A stretch of DNA of 64,000 bases, from NCBI GenBank assembly GCA_900095095.1, contig FMBT01000403.1, positions 62,001 through 126,000 on the forward strand. Reading direction: 5' to 3'. The stretch is from Fragilariopsis cylindrus CCMP1102 (taxonomy: Eukaryota > Bacillariophyta > Bacillariophyceae > Bacillariales > Bacillariaceae). Under the pieces are notes generated by a model, which was not told the origin of the DNA, made no database searches, and worked only from the letters and a program-made list of their open reading frames with translations. Position 1 is the stretch's first letter; the number at the start of each line of letters is the position of its first letter. Shown one piece after another: positions 1-11,088 of the stretch. Both the position numbers and the translations under genes were made by a program.

Positions 1-884
1 AAATACCTTTTAACATACCTTGTAAATACTTTTTATGTTACGTTACTGTACGGAAGATATTGTCAATACCCACATCAATCGGTTTTTTACTAATACATTT
101 GGAGGGTGTCGCTTTCAGATCCATTCGCTAAATAAATTAAAAATTGCATACTCGTTTGGTCGCGCAGAATCCCTCATTTCGCTTAATTTTAGCAAGAATG
201 AATAGAAAACCACGTGCATGCAAATGAATGAATCGTGCTTTGAACGGTAATAGCTTTAAAAAAAAGATAAATACAATCCACGACTTCACTCGTGCATGCC
301 AATGAGACACGCTTCATTGGCGAGCACTATGTCATGCGGGAGTTTTTTTAATCAAATTAGTCAAACAAATAATAGCTACAGTATATAATATTATTATTAT
401 GTATTTCATTCTCTTCTGATGTATTTTATTACAGTTCTTTGTTTATATACTTTCTTCCTTTGTGAGTTGGTTTTGCATTCTTGTTATTCTTGTTGTCCTT
501 TCGACACCTTGATTAGAGATAGCTATGTAATTGTCAATTGTTAGTTACGTTGAATATTTATCTAATCGTAATTTATGGTATTCAATAGTGCTCGATTATT
601 TATATCTATTAAATTATATAATCTATTATTTTGCTTTGTTTTCTGTTAGCTTTTCTTTGTTGCAGGATCTATTCCACAATTTGCGGCAGTAAGCCGAACT
701 AGCAACATAGTTCCCGAAGAGAAATAGTATATTTAATATAATATGGAAGGATGGAATGAATCTAATCGTAATATCAATAAAATATAATGAAAGTCAAAAA
801 TAGATCATGAATTGTTTTTAATAGAGAAAATGAATCGTATGTGTGTAATATGCTTGTGTTCATCTACTTTATAAAGCTAGTAAG
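1..884. other. Intergenic, AT-rich, no gene recognised
   Basis: No convincing reading frame on either strand. It contains the 3' flank of the minus-strand gene that ends at 885. An imperfect 15-bp direct repeat (CGTGCATGCAAATGA, with C for A in the second copy) lies at about 213-227 and 291-305; its meaning is unknown. Confidence 0.5.
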
Positions 885-3737
885 TTAATAAATTGATCTA
901 TCCACCAGTAGCTGAATCTTGAGAGGATCACCTAAAGAATCTAATATAGTTGTGAAGTTGCATCTCTTGATATTCCCAACTTTTAAAAATCGATCCGACA
1001 TGGCATCGCGCTTATCATTATTGGAAAGTAAAGAATGAATGTGAGCCTGTAAATAATACACCTCTCTTAGTCTATAACGGTCTTGGCAATCTTCAAACAA
1101 CTTCATACTTTTGTTGAGCGCATGTAGAGCATGATGGAAGCGCTTATTAGCAGCAGCAGCAGTAGAATTTTTGGTATCCATTTGACCGGTATTCCCTGTG
1201 GTGTTAGTTTTTGTTTTCGTTGCAGTAGATTTTGCGTTATGATACTTTAAATGCGATTTGCATAGGGTCAGATACGCCTGTGCTTGAAACCAAATATGTC
1301 CTCGTTGTAACAAAGTTGGCAACGTAGCCTCTAGAATGGCAATGGCTCGTTTCGGATTTTGAAGTCTATAAAAAACCTGTGCCAAGATCGACATGGCTGC
1401 TGCATGTAAGCCGTGCATTTCCCATTTTTCGCACATAGCAAGGGCTTCGAGGAGTGGTGATAGGGCTGTTGTACATTGTTTCCGATCCGATTCCAATTCT
1501 GTTATTCCCATTTGAATTAATATTCTAGCCTGATTGTTTAAAAGGCCCTTACTTTGACAGTATGCGACCAATGAGGTTCCAGTCTCTTTAGCCTTTTCCC
1601 AATTTTGTGTGCGACAAAAATAAAGATATTTTTGCATTCTAATATCAGCATTGAGTTGATCACGATTGTATAATCCAGGATGTAGGTAGGAATCTAACAT
1701 CATCTGTAACGCGATAGCATCGTCCAAATCTCCACGATTAACAGCCCACTCATGAAATATTAATGCAAGATTGTGTAGAATCGGTTCTTCCAATTCATTC
1801 CCATCTAGTCCCAACTCTGTTCGTAATTGCAGCATGGCACTCACAGCTTTTGCGTAGGAACACGGACGACTTGAAGCAGCGCTTTCAGTGTCATATTTCC
1901 CTTGTCGTCCAGCGTTCATTGTTCTAATTGTTGGTGGAGAACCGTACAAGGCGCATCGTGAAATGTTTTGAATGGCAGCAAGTATGTCAGCATATGATAA
2001 TTCTTCTTGCTGGTTCAAGGTCGTCTTAGAGGCCCATTCCGACATTGCTGGCATCCCAAGTGAATCCCATATCCCAGCTGATACTAATCGTTGTAGAGCC
2101 ATACTCTCTAATACCTCCTTGGGATCTTGTGACAAGTGTGTAGGTCGATCTAGTGTTCCACTATGATCTGTACTCGGCTCTGCCGTAACTTGTAGTAGAT
2201 GATTCCAGGACGTTGTCCAATTACCACCACCACCACCACCACCCTGGGATGACACGTCCCCTTCTTCTCCTGTTGAGTATGCGCTGGATCTTTCCCCGTA
2301 CGTAGATGAATTGCTTCCACTCGGATCATCCCCCTGTAATGCATGTTTGGCTAATGTCAGTTGTGCTCCTGCTACCAATGGACGTAACTGTCCTTGTGAT
2401 GCCCGACTAGCACATCGTCGTAAAAGTTCCCGTCGTTCCGCGGTTCCATGCCCATGATGTTCATACAGCCATCCAAGAGCAAAAGCAACACAGGCAGCAT
2501 CCTTTGATTGTTGAGCAACACGAACGGCCTCTTCTGTGGCTAGTAATGCAAGGTTAGAGTCACCAAAGGAAGAATGAGTCATGGCTAATAATATGGCTGA
2601 GAATTGTAGAATATCCTTAGAAGAAGAAGCAGAAGAAGAGGCCGATGCAGAACCATTTGTGTTGTTGTTATTGTTATTGTTATTGTTGCTGCTGTTGTCA
2701 ATAGATGCAGCACTACGACTGTTAGTATGCTGTACCATAGAATGATCAAAGTACTCGTGGAGGGCATCTAATGCACCAACCCGTTCTCCATGTCGCAAGC
2801 AGTTAAGGTAGCGTAAAAAGTGTGCCGCTGGAAGTTCTGGATTATTTTTTAACATATTCCGAATATAAACCTCCATTTCTTCGAAGGAAATTCGTGCACG
2901 GTGACGACTACAAGAATTAGTACTAGCAGGATGGTGCGTAATATTTGGATTCATCTGTTCATCGCCATCATCGTTGTTATTGTTGTTGTTTGTATTGCCA
3001 TCATTGTTTTGGCCGTGGTCAACATCAAAACCAATGCAATCTTGACGCAAAATAGATTGAAGCTGATCGGTTGAAAGAGGCCAAGCCCAAACAGTAGACT
3101 TATTACTAGCATTGCCATTATTACTGCGATCATTATTATTATTGACAGTAGTAGTAGTGGTAGTATTCTCGTCTAACGTTGATATTTGTATCGATGAAAC
3201 TCGTTCCTTAAGAGCCTGCCAAAGTAAAATAACAGATTCGAAGGAAAGTTCATCAAATCCTAAACAATATTGTCGAAGATATAGTCCATGTAAACTTGTT
3301 GCGTCGACTAAACCCTCTAGAATCGCACCCTTCAAAGATTCGAACAGGTCCATTAATGAATCCACCGATTCTGATGCCATATGTAATGTATCTACCAGTA
3401 GCTCCGTTGCTTGAATTCCTAAATGACGTTTCACTTTGATCATCCATAAGGCCAAAGAATTGTCATAATTCGTATCGTCGTTCTTATTCTTAAATACAGT
3501 GTCATTATTAACGTCAACATTGTTGTCATTGTAATTATTGATACTATTACTATCGATTCGTTGATTATTTCCAGAAACACTCTCTTCCAAAAATGTTGCA
3601 ACTACATTTTCTGACAAAACAATTGATGATCCATCGACATCATCATGCTCCAGATCGTGAAGGAGAGAATTTGGATCAGAATAGATAGCAATCAATGCAC
3701 AGACACCAATATTGTGAGGATTTGGTCGTTGTGACAT
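885..3737 (-). CDS. APC5: Anaphase-promoting complex subunit 5 (APC5)
   Basis: Single-exon gene for 950 residues. APC5 is a TPR-type scaffold subunit of the APC/C ubiquitin ligase, which drives mitotic exit in the nucleus and cytoplasm. The family signature is the block around residues 285-335, where a segment like ALDALHEYFDHSM follows a helical stretch; it matches the ANAPC5 domain, in which a conserved Tyr/Phe-Asp (YFD) motif sits after an ALDALH-like helix. Around residues 375-425 comes a TPR-like helix pair (FGDSNLALLATEEAVRVAQQ), typical of APC5. More TPR-like helices fill residues 640-880. Asn-, Ser- and Gly-rich inserts (for example about 195-260 and 345-370) make it longer than the roughly 750-residue animal protein. 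The start is the first ATG of the frame. It is divergent from VPS29 across 422 bp. Identification rests on motif memory, not alignment. Confidence 0.82.
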   Translation of the reverse strand: MSQRPNPHNIGVCALIAIYSDPNSLLHDLEHDDVDGSSIVLSENVVATFLEESVSGNNQRIDSNSINNYNDNNVDVNNDTVFKNKNDDTNYDNSLALWMIKVKRHLGIQATELLVDTLHMASESVDSLMDLFESLKGAILEGLVDATSLHGLYLRQYCLGFDELSFESVILLWQALKERVSSIQISTLDENTTTTTTVNNNNDRSNNGNASNKSTVWAWPLSTDQLQSILRQDCIGFDVDHGQNNDGNTNNNNNNDDGDEQMNPNITHHPASTNSCSRHRARISFEEMEVYIRNMLKNNPELPAAHFLRYLNCLRHGERVGALDALHEYFDHSMVQHTNSRSAASIDNSSNNNNNNNNNTNGSASASSSASSSKDILQFSAILLAMTHSSFGDSNLALLATEEAVRVAQQSKDAACVAFALGWLYEHHGHGTAERRELLRRCASRASQGQLRPLVAGAQLTLAKHALQGDDPSGSNSSTYGERSSAYSTGEEGDVSSQGGGGGGGNWTTSWNHLLQVTAEPSTDHSGTLDRPTHLSQDPKEVLESMALQRLVSAGIWDSLGMPAMSEWASKTTLNQQEELSYADILAAIQNISRCALYGSPPTIRTMNAGRQGKYDTESAASSRPCSYAKAVSAMLQLRTELGLDGNELEEPILHNLALIFHEWAVNRGDLDDAIALQMMLDSYLHPGLYNRDQLNADIRMQKYLYFCRTQNWEKAKETGTSLVAYCQSKGLLNNQARILIQMGITELESDRKQCTTALSPLLEALAMCEKWEMHGLHAAAMSILAQVFYRLQNPKRAIAILEATLPTLLQRGHIWFQAQAYLTLCKSHLKYHNAKSTATKTKTNTTGNTGQMDTKNSTAAAANKRFHHALHALNKSMKLFEDCQDRYRLREVYYLQAHIHSLLSNNDKRDAMSDRFLKVGNIKRCNFTTILDSLGDPLKIQLLVDRSIY

Positions 3738-4159
3738 CTTTTGTTCAAATATTTAATTTAATATTCAAATACTATAAATGTAAATGTACAGTCAAGTGCT
3801 TCTACCGCAAAGCCACTTTTTAAATGACAGAGAGAGTGAAGATTGTAAATGCAAGCAAATAAAAACAAACAAAAAAGCAAGTTTAAAAAAAAAAATCAAA
3901 ATTGAAAAACAGGACCAGCCCATATGCAGCCTAACGGGACTGGATCCATTCAGTCCCGTATCATCCTTAAAGACAAGAAAGAATTAGAATTTTCACGACT
4001 CTTAATTCTCTTAACTCTTCATCTCGACGTTAGTAGTTGTTAGTTTACATTATTTTATGTTGAATGTCTACATGAAAAGTGTATTCGTTGTGATATAGTA
4101 TCTAGATAGATAATAGGAAAAAAAGAGAAGTCAATATCTCTGATTAAATAGGGAAAAAC
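3738..4159. promoter_or_regulatory. Shared upstream region of APC5 and VPS29, with a perfect hairpin
   Basis: Divergent intergenic region of 422 bp between two start codons, so it must hold both promoters. A perfect 8-bp inverted repeat (CGGGACTG at 3935-3942, CAGTCCCG at 3951-3958) with an 8-nt spacer is the only clear structure. Whether it is a protein-binding site or chance is not known. Confidence 0.35.
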
Positions 4160-5166
4160 ATGGCTAGTTTCGGAGAACTCGTTTTGGTCCTGGGTGATTT
4201 ACACATACCAGAGAGAGCAAATGCAATACCAGAAAGTTTCAAACGGTACGAGAAATAAAATAATCTTTAACATTTTGAGTTTCGACGAAGGCATTAGATA
4301 TATGGAATCAATCCATCAATCAGTGTTCGTGTCGTATCTAAATTAATTTCTAACCTAGAATTATTCTCTTTATTATCGAAAAAAAAAAACTTTCCATTTA
4401 ATTCATTTCTCAATCGATGTAACATTTAGTATGCTCGTTCCAAATAAGATGCAACATGTGATTTGTACGGGAAATATCGGTCGCGAACAATTTAATGAAC
4501 TTTGTACACTGGCGCCGAACGTACATGTCGTTCAGGGTGATTTTGATGATGATGAGACATTACCATTTCCAGAAGTTCAGGTCGTTCAAGTTGGACAATT
4601 TAGAATTGGATTAATCCATGGTCATCAACTACTACCATCACCATCATCACAGGATGCAAAAACACGAATGAGACGGAAATTGAACGTAGATATTTTTATA
4701 TCTGGTCATACTCATCAAAATGAAGTTGTTTTAGAGGATGGATACTATCATATCAATCCAGTGAGTAGTTTTTAATTATTTACCTTATTCTTTTCATTCA
4801 TTCTGTTGGTATTACTTACTAATACCACATATTCTAACTCTTCTCATTTTGTATTATGGTGTCATCATTATTCTTTCAATTCACGACTGACTTTTAACTT
4901 TCCCCCTTTCCATTACTACTACTGCTGTCTATTACTACTAGGGATCAATTACTGGAGCATATTCGGCAATAACTCCCGACGTTACTCCATCATTTATCTT
5001 GTTGGCTGTCCAAGATACTAAATTGGTATGTTATGTATATGAATTGAACAAGAAAGGGGAAGTTGAAGTAAGTAAAACAGAATTTACAAAACCGGAACGA
5101 CCTGCTAGTGATGCAACGACACCAGGCAACAATAATCCTGCATTATTACAATCATTACTGTCATAG
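4160..5166 (+). CDS. VPS29: Retromer subunit VPS29
   Basis: Three exons: 4160-4245, 4430-4760 and 4942-5166, all with GT-AG introns and matching phases, giving 213 residues (human VPS29 has 182). VPS29 is the metallophosphoesterase-fold subunit of retromer, which sorts cargo from endosomes back to the Golgi. The motifs run in family order: LVLVLGDLHIPERANAIP at the N-terminus, CTGNIGREQF, VQGDFDDDETLPFPE, GLIHGHQLLP, ISGHTHQNE, and YHINPGSITGAYSAI spanning the second intron. As in other VPS29 proteins, GDFD replaces the GNHD of active phosphoesterases, so a scaffold role is likely. The C-terminus carries an extra tail of about 30 residues rich in Pro, Ala and Asn. Very secure. Confidence 0.95.
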
Positions 5167-5806
5167 TAAGAGAATATAGAGACGATAATTATAGGATATA
5201 TACGAAGTTACATACAGTATACTGCGTTTTTGTCATTCAGGCTGTGCGCTTTAAAAACGGCATGTAGTTATTGTAGTGGCAGCAGTAGTTCTATCGTAGT
5301 AGGTCCTATGATTTATTTGTACAGTATAAAAACAGTAAAATTATATCTGATTTCATTCAACTCTAGTATAATAAATAAAGGAACCATTTTCTTCTCCTTG
5401 TCAAAAATAATAGTAAAAACCACGGAGCTAATTCGTAGATTAGGCACATCATTATGTGTCTAGCATAATTGGAATCACTATAATATTATATAATGAATAT
5501 ATTTAAATATATAATATGTAGTTCGTAGACATGAAGAAAAGATAATATCTGATTCCCGCGGGACTTTACAATTATTTTAATCTAAGTAGTCAAAACGAGT
5601 CAGTAGCACCATTCATAATAATATTTTTGGATTTACTGTACCCGCGCCCCTCAGTACCGGTAGCTATTCGAAGTTCGAGAAAGAAAACAACAAAAACACA
5701 AAACGAAAAATCTAATGGAAATAAAGATGCCGACATAAACATCTTATAACCTTATTCTCTCTTCTACTCTCAGAAACCAATCCATAGAATAGAAGAATAC
5801 GAAAAT
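5167..5806. other. Intergenic between VPS29 and RPAP1-like gene
   Basis: 640 bp holding the 3' flank of VPS29 and the upstream region of the next gene. AT-rich; no conserved frame or strong repeat seen. Confidence 0.4.
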
Positions 5807-8800
5807 ATGGCTAATACGGAATGTATGTCCGACGAATTCATAGAATCACTTGCGACGGCAGGTTCGTCGTCCGCCGTGGTTTCAACGTCGTCGTCGTCGT
5901 CGTCATCTCAAGATCGTCGAAGGCAGCAAGAGCAGCGACAGCGACAACAATTGCGATCTCGCCAGATGCAAAATAGATTACAGAAAAAAATGGAACTTCC
6001 AATTGGGGATACACCCGCAGCAAAGGTCGTCCGAGCTAGTCCCAACAATCAATACAAGAATTCCAGAGCGCCCGCAGAAAATATACAAGAGTCTGACGGC
6101 GGTGTGGTAGATCCATCACCCTCATCGCCCTCACCTACCCAGGCGGATTCTGCAGGGGCTCGTCCTTTGGTGGGAAATATCATCGAACACAACGATAATC
6201 ATCGAGGGAATAAGAAGAAGGTAAATGGAAAAGGTTCGCGATTCTCCCGAAACCGACAAGAAACAAATAACACAACAAAAACCCATAGTACAGGATTTCC
6301 ATCAGTCCACGACAAACCTTTCGGGACCTTTGTCAAAGGTAACAAGAACGATGGGAACCGTCCAATAAACAAAACAGTAACGAAAACGAAAACGATCGAT
6401 AAACATTCTAATGGTACAAATAATGTTATCGATATGAACAGCAGCGGCAGAAGTGATGGTAATGCACACCATCTCCTCCAAGAAGCCAGTCATAATGAGG
6501 CCCAATCTATGTTATCCGGTATGTCGCTGGAAGAAATCAAGGACAATCAACAGGAAATTCAGCAGGCTCTGTCACCAGAATTAATGGCATTCTTAAAAGA
6601 TAGACGTAAGTCAAAAGTCCAACAAAAAGAAACCGCATCTGAAAGAGAATCGTCGTCATTGCCATCATCATCATCGACGAATAATACAATTCGAACTGAA
6701 ATTAATACTGCTACAAGTACTCCCGACGTGAACAAAAACAAAAAGGGTCAAGAGGAAAATTCAGAGCGTGACGATAAGGAGCGAATGGCGAAACTTGTCG
6801 CATCTATAAAGACGCATGAAGATTTGGATGCCACCTTCCGAGCAGAAATGAAGAGTGACGTTTTTGGTATAGATTTTGATGAGAAGGACGACGACGATGA
6901 CAAAAATGGCAAGGAACAGTTTTTGGTGGCTTGCGGTTTACTTCGTTCAACATCCCCACGACAAACACTATGGGCAGCGAGGACCGTGAGCTTTAAGTTG
7001 AATGAACTAATAACCGCGCCTACTTTCAAACTTCAGCAGCAGCAACAACAGCAACAAGACAATGATAATGTCAAAGATGATAGGACGGATCCTCCCGCCA
7101 CTTCGAAAGCGGAAACGTCAACGATAACAAAGGCCGACTTACCATCAACTCTTCCTGTGTCATTGCGATGCCTTTTAGACAAACTACTGACTAGCTCATG
7201 CAATTATCTTTTGCACACGTATGCGCTCCAGTCTCTCTATTACTTAACAATTATTTATGCCCATCCAGATCATGACATAATTCACTACGATTCCTCGTCA
7301 CCTTTATCATTGAGAAGCGATGCCACTACCTTTTCAGCATCTGAAAAATCGACTTGCTCGGACGTTTCGATCTTTCAAGAGAACTTCATGGACGATGCCG
7401 TACCTACACCACCACTTGATACTGCGTATCCGCCCATGTCGGTTACACCGCTCGCTGTCCCTGAAGAAATAAGTCGTAACAACACGAATGATAAGAATGG
7501 AGCGCCGGCATATATGACCTCATCTTCTACTGCATCAGCACTGACCGAGGGTGAGGCCTTTAAAAAAGATCCCATGTGGACGCTATTATCAAAAATGAAG
7601 ATTCTTCCCCGCCTTTCATTTCTTTTGGAACATCAACAACATATGATTAGCATTCCAGCAGAGGCTTTAGTCGCTATTTGTGGAATCGTTAGTATGGTCG
7701 GTCAACGCTCACCAGGAGCTGCTTCTGCCATAGTACAGCACAAAACTCTGACCTCCCAACTATTAAAGCGAATGATAGAACAGATCCAGCAAGGACGAAG
7801 CGAAAGTGGAGAGAACAGTAACAACAACAATGGTAGAATCATACACGCCACAATGCGACTCTTTTGTATTTTGTCACGGCAATCAAGAGTTGCCGCCGAA
7901 GGTTTACCTCTCGAAGAAATTCTAGCTCCTATATTGGCAACTGGTCCTGCATCTTCCTATGAAGAATATCGTACACAGCAACAAGCATTGGTCTTGTGGA
8001 GGACCATGTTAAGATACGGACTTGCTCTCGAAGCGTTGCCATTCATGTTAACCGTATCTGCTCGACACTTAGCCTTGCCGTTTTCCAACGAATTCTCTCT
8101 TTCCTCAGAATTTCTCTCCGCCTTTACACTAGTCTTGGAATGTGTGAAAGTGGTGTGGAGCAAAAACCACGGAGCTTCGACATCACCAGCAGCAGTAGCA
8201 ACAACAACGGAAACGCTATCAACAGTCCACGAACACCCTACCGGAATGATCAACCCAGCCTCAATCAAGATCATTGAGACAGCAACGAATTTAATGGTCT
8301 CTACACTTATTTTATCAAAAAAAGCTTCACCCTTTGATTCGGACGCGGACTTGATTCTCAACTATAGGTTTAATGCATCGAGACTATTGTACTTGTCAAC
8401 CTGGTTTCAGCTATTTGATCCTGCAGTTAATACATATGATGATGTGGCGGTGGAAGATTACATTTCACTCAATGATCAAGAAAGTCTCTTGATTACAATG
8501 CAATCATGGGCCAAACAAGAAGGGGTCATTGAAAGGGCGTGGAAATCAGTAGCGATCTGGTGTGATCCTTCCTTAAATCTCGATGAGTTATCACGAGACA
8601 TTACACCAATCAAAGTCGAAGCCGCAGTAAGTGGGTTTATTCATAGCTACTTCTCACTCGCTTTGGTATTATTGAGATCAAAAGTTTCAAATTCTCGCAT
8701 TGAAGATATCAAACGTTCCCTTCACAAACATTTGGTCAGGACGATTATTCAGGGTTTGAAATCAGCTTTAAAGTCTCAAGCTGATCATATTACAAGTGCC

Positions 8801-10408
8801 AAATCAAAGCACAATAATACGGCAAGAGAAGGGTGGATAATTCAGAGTCATTTTGCTGTTGCGAAATTCTGCTTCCATTCCATGTCAATGGGCTTGATTG
8901 AATCCTCTTCCGACCTAACACTTGTACGGAGTATGGTGTTCTCACTTTTGGGGAGACTTCAAAAAGGAAACGAGTCTATTGCTGCTGTTCTTTATAGTAG
9001 CGATGCTTTATTTCAAACTTGCGGCAATCCTGTACAAGAGCATATCATGTCAACAGAATCATCATCACCAATATCTACCATGTTCCTTGGTGAGGTTTGC
9101 GGGTCAGAGCGTGCAAGAAAACAACTAGATCATAGTTTTAAACTCCAACATGGGTTTGGACTCACTTCGGCAGGATTTGGACCCTTTGCGTTGGACTCGT
9201 TGCTAGGTAACGCAGAACAACCAAACACTGGTCCAACAGGTCCAAACAGTACCGAAGATTCAACTTTTCCTCTTGGTAAATTTTGGATTTGGCAGTGCCT
9301 GTCGGGCTCTATTCGGATGAGAGATGACGTTGTTGCTGTGGGTGCAGAAGAAGCAACAAACGTGATTGCAGCTGTCCTTGGTCTGATTTTGGAACAAGAT
9401 GAGACGGAAGAAGTCATGGGAATCGCAGGATATATGTCACGTCTACCGATGGGTTCGAAGATCTACTACCTCATGAACATATGTTTGCAGCCGGAGCAGG
9501 TATTTCGTGACGAAAAAATATTTAATTGTGGTGAGGTAATATTGGACCGATATTTAAAACATTTTGGGGACGTCGAAATAGATATAACAGAATTTTGTCA
9601 AGAATGCCTTGATCATTCAGGACGAGATTCTAAGATTAGTAAAGTAAAGAACGATGAGGAGGAGGATGCATTACAGGAAAAGGATAAGAAACTATTGGAT
9701 GATTTTGCTAATGCAATGGAGGGTGACTACAATGATTCTCAAATTTCTCATGAGGAATATCGTGCACTGGAAGCATTTGTTGAAGACTTGACCACAGCCT
9801 ATCGAGAATATGGCGCTCAGTACGACTTTTTTACAAAATGCATCCGAATATTTCTGTTACCTGTGTTCCCGTCTTCGATCCGATGTCGTGCATTAAAAGA
9901 ATTGGAGAATATGCTTCATCTGTTGACGGTGTCTAAGGAATATGAGGACGAAGATGAAATGGCAGTATTGTTATCTAAAAGTTTCGTGGGGGGTATACCA
10001 AATATCGACAATTCCATCCGCGATGGAGCTGAAATTTTGGATGCTGCTAGTAGAATTCTCGCCAGAGATTCCATTTCCCCCAGACCGTTAGAAGGATATA
10101 TGCGTCATTACTGTATCGGGTTATTAGTTCGTAGTTTTTCATCTAGTTTGTCGACAGAACAAGGGATCGAGATATCAAAGCTACGAATGAAACGACTAAA
10201 CAAGAAAAATGTATATACAATATGCAAAGCTACCTCACACCTCATGCAGACCGACGGTTCCAAGAGCGCACTTGTGGCAGCAGTAATCGAATCTTCATCC
10301 TGCACGAATAACAACGACGAGATAAGAGAAAAGGATTCTGTGGAAAAATGTATCAATGATTGCATCAATCGTCATATCAATTTCTCCCGAGATAGCGATA
10401 TCCGATAA
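5807..10408 (+). CDS. RPAP1: RNA polymerase II-associated protein 1 (RPAP1/MINIYO-like)
   Basis: Single-exon gene for 1533 residues. RPAP1 (MINIYO in plants) links Pol II to chaperones and Mediator and helps assembly or nuclear import of the polymerase. Two family segments are visible. The RPAP1_N-like helix lies near residues 235-265 (MSLEEIKDNQQEIQQALSPE followed by LMAFLKDRRKSK), the motif in which an acidic helix precedes L-x-x-FLK-x-R. The RPAP1_C-like block lies near 345-405 and ends FLVACGLLRSTSPRQTLWA. The rest is a long helical, probably ARM/HEAT-like region, as in the family. The first 230 residues are low complexity (Ser, Gln, Asn), and a poly-Gln run sits near residue 408. Its length is close to plant and animal members (about 1400-1600). 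The ATG at 5807 is the first of the frame. It converges on the ankyrin gene with only about 50 bp between stops. Confidence 0.8.
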   Translation: MANTECMSDEFIESLATAGSSSAVVSTSSSSSSSQDRRRQQEQRQRQQLRSRQMQNRLQKKMELPIGDTPAAKVVRASPNNQYKNSRAPAENIQESDGGVVDPSPSSPSPTQADSAGARPLVGNIIEHNDNHRGNKKKVNGKGSRFSRNRQETNNTTKTHSTGFPSVHDKPFGTFVKGNKNDGNRPINKTVTKTKTIDKHSNGTNNVIDMNSSGRSDGNAHHLLQEASHNEAQSMLSGMSLEEIKDNQQEIQQALSPELMAFLKDRRKSKVQQKETASERESSSLPSSSSTNNTIRTEINTATSTPDVNKNKKGQEENSERDDKERMAKLVASIKTHEDLDATFRAEMKSDVFGIDFDEKDDDDDKNGKEQFLVACGLLRSTSPRQTLWAARTVSFKLNELITAPTFKLQQQQQQQQDNDNVKDDRTDPPATSKAETSTITKADLPSTLPVSLRCLLDKLLTSSCNYLLHTYALQSLYYLTIIYAHPDHDIIHYDSSSPLSLRSDATTFSASEKSTCSDVSIFQENFMDDAVPTPPLDTAYPPMSVTPLAVPEEISRNNTNDKNGAPAYMTSSSTASALTEGEAFKKDPMWTLLSKMKILPRLSFLLEHQQHMISIPAEALVAICGIVSMVGQRSPGAASAIVQHKTLTSQLLKRMIEQIQQGRSESGENSNNNNGRIIHATMRLFCILSRQSRVAAEGLPLEEILAPILATGPASSYEEYRTQQQALVLWRTMLRYGLALEALPFMLTVSARHLALPFSNEFSLSSEFLSAFTLVLECVKVVWSKNHGASTSPAAVATTTETLSTVHEHPTGMINPASIKIIETATNLMVSTLILSKKASPFDSDADLILNYRFNASRLLYLSTWFQLFDPAVNTYDDVAVEDYISLNDQESLLITMQSWAKQEGVIERAWKSVAIWCDPSLNLDELSRDITPIKVEAAVSGFIHSYFSLALVLLRSKVSNSRIEDIKRSLHKHLVRTIIQGLKSALKSQADHITSAKSKHNNTAREGWIIQSHFAVAKFCFHSMSMGLIESSSDLTLVRSMVFSLLGRLQKGNESIAAVLYSSDALFQTCGNPVQEHIMSTESSSPISTMFLGEVCGSERARKQLDHSFKLQHGFGLTSAGFGPFALDSLLGNAEQPNTGPTGPNSTEDSTFPLGKFWIWQCLSGSIRMRDDVVAVGAEEATNVIAAVLGLILEQDETEEVMGIAGYMSRLPMGSKIYYLMNICLQPEQVFRDEKIFNCGEVILDRYLKHFGDVEIDITEFCQECLDHSGRDSKISKVKNDEEEDALQEKDKKLLDDFANAMEGDYNDSQISHEEYRALEAFVEDLTTAYREYGAQYDFFTKCIRIFLLPVFPSSIRCRALKELENMLHLLTVSKEYEDEDEMAVLLSKSFVGGIPNIDNSIRDGAEILDAASRILARDSISPRPLEGYMRHYCIGLLVRSFSSSLSTEQGIEISKLRMKRLNKKNVYTICKATSHLMQTDGSKSALVAAVIESSSCTNNNDEIREKDSVEKCINDCINRHINFSRDSDIR

Positions 10409-10458
10409 CTAACTTCGTGATAGAAAATAAATATAAGATAATAAAATTCCTACGCTAG

Positions 10459-11088
10459 CTACAGTTCGTCCTCTTTATCCATAGTTCCCATACTATGTTG
10501 CAATTCTGATATAACCGTTTCCGATATAAGCATCTTTGTTCCCTCATTGTTAGTCATTTCTGCGCATGTTTTTCCATTATCAGCAGCTATCTGCGAATGT
10601 ACATTATTCGTCAAAAAGACCTTCACGGTCTCGGTGTGACGAGGTTCCCGACCCCAGCATGATCTGTGGATAGGATAAAATCCATCTTTGTGTTTGTCCG
10701 TTGCAGGATCCAATACGAAGCCTCCAGCTTCCTTCTGATTGGCAAAGTGTTGAAGTAATACTTCCAATATTTCGGATCTTCCTTGAAAACCTGCAGCATG
10801 AAGAACATTATATCCATCAGTTTCTGTGGCTGCCGTATTGGCACCAAGATCTAATAAAGTCTTGACGGACTCCAATTTACCAGTCAACACGGCATGCAGA
10901 AGTGGTGTCTGTCCTCCCGGTCCAATAGACTCAAGTGTCGACGGGTCATTTTTGACAGCTGATTTTATCGCAGTGGTATCATCCTTCTTCACTCCTTTGA
11001 AGATTTCGTTATCGTCGCTTGCCGAACAGATCTGATGCGACAAGCCAAATACTACCAAAAGGTATAATGAGAACAAGGGAAACTGCAT
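10459..11088 (-). CDS. Secreted or ER-lumenal ankyrin-repeat protein
   Basis: 209 residues. A signal peptide covers about residues 1-23 (hydrophobic LFSLYLLVVFGL, likely cleavage after CSA). Ankyrin repeats follow at about 25-190, with the usual TPLLHAV and GYNVLHAAG motifs and a DGFYPIHRSCWG variant. The protein ends in KEDEL, close to the KDEL/HDEL class of ER-retention signals. Together this suggests a lumenal ER protein, unusual because most ankyrin proteins are cytosolic. The partner and function are unknown. The start is the first ATG and directly precedes the signal peptide. The 3' end nearly abuts the stop of the RPAP1-like gene. Confidence 0.75.
   Translation of the reverse strand: MQFPLFSLYLLVVFGLSHQICSASDDNEIFKGVKKDDTTAIKSAVKNDPSTLESIGPGGQTPLLHAVLTGKLESVKTLLDLGANTAATETDGYNVLHAAGFQGRSEILEVLLQHFANQKEAGGFVLDPATDKHKDGFYPIHRSCWGREPRHTETVKVFLTNNVHSQIAADNGKTCAEMTNNEGTKMLISETVISELQHSMGTMDKEDEL

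Noticed and set aside
4431-4775. Stand-alone phosphoesterase-like gene
   Set aside because: It is only exon 2 of VPS29; flanking exons complete the family sequence.
9130-9417. Short minus-strand frames inside the RPAP1-like gene
   Set aside because: Shadow frames opposite a long coding exon.
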